A stretch of 64,000 bases of DNA, taken from Pyrocephalus nanus. Taxonomy: Eukaryota > Chordata > Aves > Passeriformes > Tyrannidae. Location: the NCBI GenBank assembly GCA_038380795.1, contig CM076279.1, positions 6,277,001 to 6,341,000 of the forward strand, in the 5' to 3' direction. The notes beneath the pieces are model-generated. The model did no database searches and was not told where the DNA came from. It worked only from the letters and a program-made list of their open reading frames with translations. Made by a program: the position numbers and the translations under genes. This document shows, in pieces, positions 55,660 through 64,000 of this stretch; positions within the stretch are counted from its first letter, which is position 1, and every line of letters starts with the position of its first letter.

Positions 55660-55732
55660 CGACCACGAAGGGACTCGAACCCTCAATCTTCTGATCCGAA
55701 GTCAGACGCCTTATCCATTAGGCCACGCGGTC
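55660..55732 (-). tRNA. tRNA-Arg(UCG), second copy
   Basis: Anticodon TCG at 55699-55697. It differs from the copy at 53730-53802 only in the acceptor stem (GACCGCG with CGTGGTC, one G-U pair), so pairing is kept. Plus-strand A run at 55650-55655 gives a strong T6 terminator. Confidence 0.95.
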
Positions 55733-56912
55733 GCTGCGCTGCAGCCCCCAGTGATGGTGCCAACCCCCGACATCGCCCCCCGCCCCTCCCGGGCACCCCC
55801 GGAGCTCCCGGGCAGCGGCCGTGCCGGGTCAAAGGGGTCAGGGGGGACACGGGGGTCTGTAGGGGACAAGGGGGTCCATAAGAAACACGGGGGGCTGTGG
55901 GGGACACGAGGGGATGGCAGGGGACATGGCTGGGGAAGGACTATCCACTGCCACAGTAAATCTGCTTCCAGGTGGGAATCAAGTGTGGGACTTGCTGGCT
56001 GCAATTTCTGCACTGGGACTGGTCATAGAATCTCAGAATCATGGAATATCCTGGCTTGGAAGGGATCCATGACGATCATCGAGTCCTTGTGCCCCTTCTG
56101 TCTGATTCAAACCCTGTCTCACAGCCCACACACTTCCCACCTTCTACCTCTGACACAGAGGCCACAGTAGTAAGGTGCCATCCATGACCTCCTGGCAGGA
56201 CAGGACTTTTCAAGCACACAAAGACTGGAGTCACTCCCCCAAAAAAGGACCATCATTTCGAGTACCTGGAGGCATCGCTGGAATCACAGAAGAAAAAGAA
56301 GGCAGAGACGGAGAGGGAGGTGGCTGTGAAAAAGACAGAGAGATAAATAATCAAGTCTCTGAGCCTTTCATTTTAACAGTGAGGACTGGGAGAAGAGCAT
56401 CAGGACCATGGCTCAGTGCTTTGGGAAATGAGGACACGGTGTGGGCTGCTATGGAACAGGACTGGGATCAAAGAAGAGCAGCCTCTCCTCCTCCTCCCCA
56501 GCACTCCTCCAGCTTGTCATACAAGCACTAATTCCTCTTCCATTTCAGTGGACTCTCAGCAGACTCTCAGCCCTGTAAATGAGGCAAAATTTGCTTCTGA
56601 GTAGCTCTGGCTCCCTGCCTTTTCTTTGTGGAAACAGGCCCTTTCTTTTCCTTTCCCTCAAATTGTTGGATTGGTTTTTTTAATTACCTTATTTTTTCTT
56701 TACCACAACCAAAGGCTACTCCCAGGGGCCAGCTGAGTGCAGCAAACCATTAGCAAATCCGTCCTTCCAAAACATAAATTGTCTAGTTTCTATTTACAAA
56801 AACCCATCCATCATTAATAAACATCAAATCAACTTCCACATAATAAATGACGTGTTGTGGACCTGTTCATAAGACACACGGTACCATTTGCCTCCTTATT
56901 TGGAAGCAGGAG
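55733..56912. other. spacer between the tRNA cluster and the receptor gene
   Basis: About 55835-55930 is a G-rich degenerate repeat (GGGGGACACGGGG-type units). A CR1 tail lies at 56023-56095. The remainder, becoming AT-rich toward 56900, presumably holds the receptor promoter, but no TATA box or CpG island was identified. Confidence 0.5.
56023..56095 (-). mobile_element. CR1 LINE 3' end, antisense
   Basis: TCATAGAATCTCAGAATCAT, then TGGAAGGGATCCATGACGAT and CATCGAGTCC form a reverse-complement CR1 tail of the ATGGATCCCTTCCAA subtype. Confidence 0.8.
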
Positions 56913-59900
56913 ATGATGCAGCGAGTTTTTGTAGCCATCCTCACCTTTTCTCTTGGGACAGGTAAGTGCAAGAGGGATGGAAAAGCTTCGAGGAATTCTG
57001 TTCTCCTCTAGGGGGTTTTTTGGAGAAGGGATTTTTGTGTGTTAATGGTGCTTCTCACGTCCACAGCTCCACACCCTTTCGCTTTCGGTTCATCTCTCTC
57101 TCTCTCTCAGTTTGAGATCTTGCCTGAGCTTTTTGTGTTTCAAGTGGAATTCTCTCTCTAGCAGGGGCTGCTCCAAAGTACCTCTGCACCTACTATGACA
57201 TTGTTGACTACCTGAACATCTCCTCTCATGACAAGCTGCACACCTACATACTGCCCAAGACAAACCTGCAGGAACCTGTGGAGGTGAAGTTGGATTTCAT
57301 GCTGATAGCTATTCTCTCTGTGGTAAGAACCCAAAATGACTCTTTATAACAGAAAACTGGGAGACTGCTAGACTGGGGGTTGAGTCTTCTGCCAGCAAGG
57401 CCATGGGGGTGAGAATCAGCCCCTTCCTCCTCTTCAGCTTTCTGCTTTTTGAAAGTGCTTTTGGAAGATCTGGAGTATTTTTTCCCACTCGTTCCAGGAA
57501 AAAAGTTGAGAGGCACATGCAGACAAGCAGCCTACTTTGTAGCAGGCTCCAAAAACACCCAGTGGTGTTCCTGAACGGAGTAATGCACTTGCAGGGCACC
57601 ACAATGGAAATGTTAGCAATAATCTATTATTTTTTCCAAACCTTCGGAGTGTTTGCTCCTACTCTTCAGCTGTAGGGCCAAAACCCCTGAGCTGTCATCC
57701 TGAGACGAGTTCCTGCAGTCTGTGCTATCCACTGTGGGAGGCACAGGGAAGAGCTTCTGGGCTCTGCACTGGATAAACATGAGAAAATCAGCCAAATATC
57801 CTCCCTTTGTTTCTCCAGGTGGAAAAGCTCCAAACAGTCAGTTTTTACTTCGTCTTGAACCTGGTAGGTGCCTCTAGAGCATTTCTCTCCAGTGATGCCC
57901 TTCATGATGGCTGGTGCCGAGCCCAGCGCTCATTTTTGTCCTGCAACTTCTTCCCCCAGGAATGGAAAAACCCTTTTGCAACCTGGGACCCACGTGATTT
58001 CTGTAACATTTCCCAAGTTATTCTGCCCCTGGATACGTATTGGTCTCCCCCTGTCTTCATCTTAGAGCGGTAGGTTCCCTTTTCATTTTTATCCACTGGC
58101 TTATTCTAGGAAATGGGATAAACTCATATGGCTAAAAGTTGTTCCCGTGAGCTCTCTGTAACCAAGAACCTCATAATTTGTATTAATGGTGACCACAGTT
58201 TATGCAAAGCACTTTGTGGCTCTGTAATATTGTGAGGTCTCCAGAAATTCCCCATCTGGGCTGTAGCTAAATCTGAGGCAGCAGCAGAGACTGGGAGTGC
58301 TGTGGAAAAAAGTGACCCTTAGCAGTGTGTGGGAAGATACAGGACAGAGCCTGAGGGTCTGACAGAGGGATGGGCACCACAAACAGTTCTCCAGGGCAGG
58401 GAAGGAGGGAGAGGCAATGAGCCCCTGCCCCAGAGAACTGGAATCAGAGAGCAGAGAGGCAGGAGTTGCTTTAGAATGGTGCAGAACTACAACAAGCCTT
58501 AGTCCCAAGGCACTCACCAACTCTTTTTCCAGCCCTGGTTTTCTCTCCTCAGTGCTGCATCCTGTGGCTGGGTGATGGCACAGAACCCCCTGGGAGGGTG
58601 TTCACAGCCAGGGTTGGGTGGGACTGAGGCACAGCCAGCATCTCAGTTACTCTCCCCTTCTGTTTCCTGCAGAGTGGATGGCCAAAACTCAGACATGAAT
58701 TACGTGGTCCTCATGCACAACGGCAGCTTTAACTCCACCCGGCCCTTCCAGGTCACCCTGACGTGCAGTTTGAAAATCCTCAAGTTCCCCTTTGACACCC
58801 AGACGTGCAACTTGAGTTTAGCTTCGTTCCTCTACCCAGGTACAGCTGCGGGCTCAGTTTTGCCACCTCCAGGGTGAATTTGCAGAGGGAGGGATAGATG
58901 AGAGGGACCTCGGTAACTCCTGGGTTCCTGAGCAGCACCACAGTCTCACATTGCAGGGCTGAGGTCATGCAAGACCAGGGAAAATGAGTTAAAACACTGC
59001 CAGTCTGTTCTGGCACATTTCCAAGCAATATCTCTGGAAGAATCTGCATGTTCTGTGGCAAGTCCCTCCCAGGGTTGGTCTCTACAAACCCAGAGATCAG
59101 GAAGGTTCCTGCAAAACCACTACTTGTTCGCATACAGTTTTGCAGAACTGATCTTTAAACCCACCTAAAAGCCATGGAAATGGAAAAAAAAATTAATCAT
59201 AGAATCATTAAGGTTGGAAAAGAGCTCTAAGCTCATCGAATCCAACTATTAAAGGGACAGTTTCAGCAATCCAAATTGCAGTCAGAGTTAGCCCAGCAGG
59301 AAGGGTTGAAATACAAGCAGAGCTGACATAAAACCCACCAGGTCCCACTCAAAAAAGACAACAGTCCTGACTTACCAGGGATTTCCCCTCCATATTCACA
59401 TTCCCAGCCAAGACTCTTTCCCAGAGTCTTTTTAATTTCTCCCAGATGGGCTAAGAAACCCCAGCAGTGCAAGAAACATTGCCCTTCCCCATCTGCACCC
59501 ACCCTCTGTTGGGTGGGACAGGGAAAGGAATAACTGACCTCCAGCAACTACCTAAATCCTGCAACTTCTCTCCTCCTCTGCTCCTGCCCAAGCAGTAACA
59601 GACCTGGTCATGAAGACAAGATGGACAGCATCTGAGAGCATGAAATACAGCCAGAGCGTCTTCCTGACTGATGGAGAATGGAAGTTCACCAACCTGAGCA
59701 TCATTGAATACACGGAAATGCTGGATGACCAAGGATTTTCTGTGATCACCTACAAGGTACAGCAGCATTTTTGTATTATATTGCATTGATTTCCCACAAA
59801 AAAAATATTAAAAAATAAGTAATTTTTTTTTACATTAGGGAACCAGCATTTGCCAATACAGTAAGTTACCTCCTGCTCACCTAAGTTTTGCCCATCTTCT

Positions 59901-60865
59901 TCAACAGATATCCATGGAAAGACGACCCACTCTGTACATTCTGAACCTGATCCTCCCAACGTGTGCCCTGTACCTGCTGGACATGGCTGTGTTGTTTGGA
60001 CCCAGCTCTCTCGAGGAGAAAATCAACTTCCAGATCGCCATCATCCTCGGCAGCTCCATGCTGGCTGTGATCCTCAACAACAGCCTCCCAACTTCCTCCA
60101 ACAAACCACCTGTAATAGGTACCCACCTTTGTCAAATTAAAACTGATCTTTACACAGGCTCCAGCCCTAAGGAAGGGCGTTTATAGGCACATTTATGAAC
60201 ACTGCAGTCACGGACAGATGAGACTTTATCACCTTCTGCAGTTAGACTTTCCCCATTCCCCACCAGGCAACTGAAGCAGACAGGATTACGTAAGAAAATG
60301 CCAATTACCCAGGGCTTTCTCTGTTTTCCTGTTGTTCTGCAGTGCTGTTCTTCCTGGGCACCTTCCTGCTCATGATCATGGCTGTGCTGGACACCTTCTT
60401 CCTGCTGTACCAGCAGCGCAAATCCCGGCGCTTGGACAAGATTCTCAGAAGCTTCCAGCGACGTAAAACAACCCAGAACCTCTTTAACAAAGCAGGTTTG
60501 GTGCATTTCACTTCAGGCTCGTTTGAGCCAGGGTGGGTTTGCTCAGGGCAAGCAGTGCCCCAGCTGTGGTGGCCACACCAGCCCCCCTCCCGTGCTGACA
60601 CCGCTCTTTGCTCCCTGCAGATGTGGGTGCCGAGCTGGCCAAGACACCCCTGGGCAACCAGCCCATGACACAGCTGGCCAAGGAAGGTCTCCAGCACCTG
60701 AACCCTCCCAAGAAGGCCCAGGGAGAAGGGCAACCTGCCAAGGGCCACCGGCAACCACTGGAGCAGGACTCATTTATGGCAGTTCTGGAGAAGGTCCTTC
60801 TCTACAGCCACTTCTTCCTGTCCCTGTTTTTTTTTACTCTTATTTCTGTAAAATGGAGCAGCTAA
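56913..60865 (+). CDS. Cys-loop ligand-gated ion channel subunit, 5-HT3-receptor-like
   Basis: Nine exons: 56913-56961, 57165-57322, 57819-57863, 57960-58069, 58673-58839, 59596-59756, 59908-60118, 60343-60495, 60621-60865; 432 residues. The 45 and 110 base exons 3 and 4 match the standard layout of nicotinic/5-HT3 genes. A signal peptide (1 to about 20) precedes an extracellular domain with several N-X-S/T sites. The Cys loop is C152-C166 (FPFDTQT inside). M1 is about 238-260, M2 268-291, M3 302-323, M4 408-430, with a short cytoplasmic loop of about 84 residues. Glu266-Glu267-Lys268 before M2, no Pro at -2', and Leu at 9' predict a cation channel. Compared with remembered 5-HT3A, the loop D Trp is Val81, the loop B Trp is Phe173 and the loop A Asn is Leu119, so serotonin binding is doubtful. 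ZACN is another family member but fits less well. The start has a second ATG three bases on. Confidence 0.85.
56962..60620 (+). other. introns of the 5-HT3-like gene
   Basis: Introns above 300 bases: 57323-57818, 58070-58672 and 58840-59595. Only the CR1 tail in the last was recognised. Donors are GTAAGT, GTAAGA, GTAGGT, GTAGGT, GTACAG, GTACAG, GTACCC and GTTTGG in order; the last is weak. Confidence 0.65.
59195..59250 (-). mobile_element. CR1 LINE 3' end, antisense, in receptor intron 5
   Basis: AATCATAGAATCATTAAGG then TTGGAAAAGAGCTCTAAGC, TCATCGAATCCAAC: reverse complement of a CR1 tail. It lies in the 58840-59595 intron. Confidence 0.85.
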
Positions 60866-60969
60866 AGGCCAGCTCTGCACAGTGCTAGTTCAGTTGTTCC
60901 CCACTGTATCCCCTCTGCTGTAGTTTGTTCTTGCTTGAATCACAGAGCTGCAGTTGTTTCAGTTGCCTA

Positions 60970-60975
60970 AATAAA
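60970..60975 (+). terminator. polyadenylation signal of the 5-HT3-like gene
   Basis: AATAAA 105 bases after the stop codon. Confidence 0.7.
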
Positions 60976-61500
60976 ATTAAACCCCAAACCCACAGGGCCT
61001 GAGATCTGCATTTGTAGTGCTTCACACCCTGGTTCAGTAGAACTACACATGTTCTTACTGTGGGCTAGCAAGGTATTTGAATAAAACAACTGTGAAATCT
61101 GGGGTTACACCTTCATTCTACCCATCTGTCATTCTTACCTCCAACATGACCAACAGGAAAGGCAGTTGATTCCCTGCTCTTATAGATTATTTCCATTTTA
61201 GGGAAAGGTGTCCAAAAATTCCACCTCAGAGAATTAAATAAAACAATGTTAAGACTGAAGTGTTTGTGCTGTTGTTTCTGAGAGCTCCAGTGAGACCGGC
61301 AGCATTCAGGAAACCACAACAGAGAGAATAATAACATCACCAGGATTAAATGTTTTTAAAAAATAAATAAAAGATAACTCAAGCTCATGAGTACAAAAGA
61401 AAAAAATGAGGAGAAGTAGGATAATTGCAAGTTGGTGTATCGCTTCTCATTTCTCAAAACTCATATCTAAGATCTCAGCCACAGACAGGAGGGAAAGCTT
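60976..61500. other. spacer between converging 5-HT3-like and ATP5PD genes
   Basis: The two genes converge tail to tail here. Further AATAAA strings occur on the plus strand (for example near 61079, 61236 and 61365) but no exon was found. Confidence 0.55.
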
Positions 61501-61506
61501 TTTATT
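61501..61506 (-). terminator. ATP5PD: ATP5PD polyadenylation signal
   Basis: TTTATT on the plus strand is AATAAA on the ATP5PD strand, 47 bases past the stop codon. Confidence 0.75.
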
Positions 61507-61553
61507 TATAAGATCATTGAGTCTGACAGTCACTGAACCTCTCCCAGACTGGT

Positions 61554-63575
61554 TTACAGATCAGCAATGGGCTTGTGGGGCCAGTATGGGTATTTCTCCT
61601 TGTCCAGTTTGGTTTCAGGGAAGGCCTCATGCAAGTCTTCAAACGTCATCTGCTCAAAGGGAATCATGTTCTTGAGCTTCTGGAGCTGCAGTGGAAGCAG
61701 AGATAGGCACGTTACAAGTCACTGCTCAGCAAGAAGGAGCAGAGCACGCACAGGTGAGAGCAAGGGGTGTGCCAGGGTGGGTTACAGACAGCATTCCCCA
61801 AGCAAAGTCCAGCCTTACCTGCTGCTCATACTGGGCAATCCGAGCTTTGGAAGCCTGAACATACTCAGCAGTGCTCTTGGCCTGAGGAAAGCAGAGGATG
61901 TGGTGAATGTGGTTATGATGATGACAGTGACCCAGGGTGAACCTGCATCCTTGTGCTTTAAACTTGCATTAAAATCCACCATCATTACACTGGGTAAGCA
62001 AGGGAATCTCAGTCAAACCCCAAACAGCCAAACCCTTCCCTGTGCAGAGATCCCTTTGCTCGGCCAAAAGGCAGAGACAGACACCTGTGAAGGGCAGAGC
62101 TGTGTTCTGGCTCAGGCACATCCAGAACATCCCTTCCCACCCTCACAGAAGGCAGAGTAAACCCCCCAGCACCAGGGAATGGTTCACACACTTACAGCTT
62201 CCTTCTCCTGGGCATCGATCTTGGCACTTTGGGTATCCACTGGCTCAGGAACCTTCAGTGCACTGAACTGTAAATTGAAAGAGAAGTTTTTGTAAGGTTT
62301 GTTTGATTGAAATAATTGTTCACACCGAGAATATGCAGCATTCCCTCCTTTCTTCCTAGGATTTGCTCATAACTATGCAGGATAATGAGCTAAAGCTGAT
62401 CAGTCCAGCTGTCCCATGTCCCTCCCAGGCAGCACCGCTCACCCAGGAACCTCCAGCCTTCTCTGTCCTGCCCACCACTCCCATGACACCCAACACCACA
62501 CATTCATCACAGCACTGTAAGGAAGCAGGAAGGTCTAACACCAAAGATTTTCCTATCATACACTTATTTCCCCAAAGACAAAGCTCTCAGACCCATCTGA
62601 GGTCAGCGGGTGCTCCCAGTCTCGGGAGGCCAATTTTCATAGCGACAAAACCAACTTCTTCTGCAAATCCCAGTGTTTTCCTCTCAACCACCCAATTAAA
62701 CCTCTAAGGAGGCTGCTCCAGCTGGCAAAGAGACTGACCTTCTTCTGAAACTCATCCACCATGCCAGCCTTGGCAACGTTAGCCTTGTAGAAAGCCCAGT
62801 CGATGGCCGGGGGCTTCTCTGGCAGCGCTGCCAACCTGAAGGGATGGAGGACAACAGACGTGAGCAGTGACCTGAGAGCCAGCACAGCCTGCTCAGTTAA
62901 GTTTAAACATTTTCGGGTTTGCCATCAACAAGCCATTTCTGCAAGTCCCTCTGCCCTTGGAACAGGCTTCTCTGGACAGACAGCTCAGCCTGCAGCTCTG
63001 CCCTGCTTCACTCAGCACCTCTGAAACTCCCTGAAGGAAGAAGGGGGCATTTTCACAACACTGAGCCTCTCAGGCAATCAGCAACATCAACTGCAGTAGT
63101 CACTTGTATCAGGCAGTGGACATTGAAGGATTTGAAAACTAAGGATTTGAGAACTGCACGTGAACCTGTACAGCATTTAACAGAGTAGCAAAGCTTCTGA
63201 AACGTCCTAAACGTGCCAAAGCAAAGCACTCCAGCAAAACCGCAGCTCCGGGTTTACCCTGGGGAAGATTAACTAAAGATGATTTGCTAGAAAAAGCCAC
63301 CGGCTGCCTCAAGGTGACCTGCTTTAATACCTGCCGGGACGCTCCCGCGGGACTGCAGACAGCAGCACAGACCACAGACATGGGGGGCCGTGCCGGGGCT
63401 GAGCGGCCCGGGAGGAGCGGGGCGGGCTCTGCCGGGGCCGGGCGGGCACTCACCGGGCAGTCAGGGCGTCGCTGCGGGTCTTGAGCGCGTTGTACATGGC
63501 CCGCTGGTTCGGGGGCACCCGCTCGGCGAAGGCCGCCCAGTCCACGGCCTTGAGAGCAGCTCTGCGACCCGCCAT
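61554..63575 (-). CDS. ATP5PD: mitochondrial ATP synthase peripheral-stalk subunit d
   Basis: Subunit d of the F1Fo ATP synthase peripheral stalk, on the matrix side of the inner membrane. Exons in transcript order: 63575-63454, 62835-62739, 62267-62196, 61881-61819, 61685-61554; 161 residues, the same length as the human protein. Conserved blocks: [97 protein letters not shown] and the C-terminal PHKPIADL. Most of the protein is helical and Ala/Lys/Glu-rich, as expected for a stalk subunit. All splice sites are GT-AG. In human the gene is divergent to KCTD2, which should start just beyond the right edge here. Confidence 0.97.
61882..63453 (-). other. ATP5PD: ATP5PD introns 1-3
   Basis: Introns 62836-63453, 62268-62738 and 61882-62195 hold no recognised repeat or RNA gene. 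The last 80 bases of the first are CpG-rich and part of the promoter island. Confidence 0.6.
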
Positions 63576-63600
63576 GGTGAGACCTGGGCAGGGACACGGC
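63370..63600 (-). promoter_or_regulatory. ATP5PD: ATP5PD CpG promoter and start region
   Basis: CpG-dense sequence around the start codon (63575-63573). The start context CACCATGGCGGG has A at -3 and G at +4 and resembles, without fully matching, the TISU consensus found at MRPL58. Confidence 0.55.
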
Positions 63601-63855
63601 CGTGGGGACGGGGACGACACGGGGGAACCGGGACACTGGGGGACCGGGACACTGGGGATGGCGATCGGGACACGGGGGGATCACGACGTGGGGGTTGGGG
63701 GGGGTACTGGGGTTGGGGACACGGGGAATGGCGACATGGAGGGGATTGGGACACCGTGGAATGCGGACACGGCGGGACGGGGACATGGAGGGGACTGGGG
63801 ACATGGAGGGGACTAGGGACATGGGGGAATGGGGACACGGGGGACACTGGGGCCG
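63595..63855. repeat. G-rich minisatellite upstream of ATP5PD
   Basis: Degenerate units such as GGGACACGGGGG, GGGACACTGGGG and GGGGACATGGAGGGGACT repeat for about 260 bases, G-rich on the plus strand. Runs of three to eight G occur every 6-10 bases. It begins within 30 bases of the ATP5PD start, so it overlaps or abuts the transcription start region. Confidence 0.75.
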
Positions 63856-63938
63856 CTCCTCCCCTCCCTCCCCCACCTTCACCGGCCCCCCAAGTCGCAG
63901 GCCCTGCCCATTCCCGTTCCCCTCGCAGCCCCGGGGTG

Positions 63939-64000
63939 CCGGGTCCCCTCTCTCTCCCCCGTTCCCGTTCCCGGACGTACCGGGTCCCCTCTCTCTCCCC
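63939..64000. repeat. 41-base tandem unit at the right edge
   Basis: CCGGGTCCCCTCTCTCTCCCC occurs at 63939-63959 and again at 63980-64000, separated by 20 bases rich in GTTCCC. The array may continue outside the window, on the expected KCTD2 side. Confidence 0.7.

Noticed and set aside
54921..55694. 257-codon plus-strand open frame with DGTRTHNPWLRRPVPYPLGH
   Set aside because: That peptide is the antisense translation of tRNA-Arg(CCU), a well-known source of spurious predicted proteins. The frame also runs into the UCG gene.
63139..63882. 247-codon minus-strand frame with SPVPSMSP repeats
   Set aside because: Translation of the G-rich minisatellite; it overlaps ATP5PD exon 1 in another frame.

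Overview
The window is nuclear DNA from a vertebrate, most likely a bird. It has intron-rich genes, scattered antisense and sense 3' ends of CR1 LINEs, CpG-island promoters and many short G-rich or C-rich minisatellites, as on a GC-rich avian microchromosome. The gene order matches human 17q25.1. No prokaryotic or viral genes were seen.

Layout, left to right. (1) HID1 on the minus strand fills about 0.2-23.9 kb; 18 coding exons were placed and only the last short coding exon lies beyond the left edge. (2) About 3 kb separates HID1 from CDR2L; the two genes are head to head, each with a CpG-rich promoter. (3) CDR2L, plus strand, 26.9-46.2 kb: five coding exons, a 12.4 kb first intron with several enhancer-like stretches, and a 1.8 kb 3' UTR. 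(4) MRPL58 (ICT1), plus strand, 49.2-51.3 kb: six exons, with the start codon inside an exact TISU/YY1 element. (5) A tRNA-Arg cluster, 52.0-55.7 kb: one UCU, two CCU and two UCG genes plus a decayed relic. (6) A nine-exon Cys-loop receptor gene of 5-HT3 type, plus strand, 56.9-61.0 kb. (7) ATP5PD, minus strand, 61.5-63.6 kb, with a G-rich minisatellite directly upstream.

The genes do not form a pathway. HID1 acts in secretory-granule cargo sorting at the trans-Golgi, CDR2L is a cytoplasmic coiled-coil protein, and MRPL58 and ATP5PD are nuclear-encoded mitochondrial proteins (ribosome rescue; ATP synthase stalk). The receptor is the outlier: from memory of the human map, no such gene lies between MRPL58 and ATP5PD there. 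Its aromatic-cage residues differ from those of 5-HT3A.

The points most worth following are the receptor, a tRNA-Arg gene whose CCU-type body carries a UCU anticodon, the tandem CCU/UCG tRNA block, and a roughly 96 bp element present in both intron 3 and the 3' UTR of CDR2L. Exon limits were set by hand from reading frame, splice signals and remembered human proteins; all phases close, but none was checked by computation.
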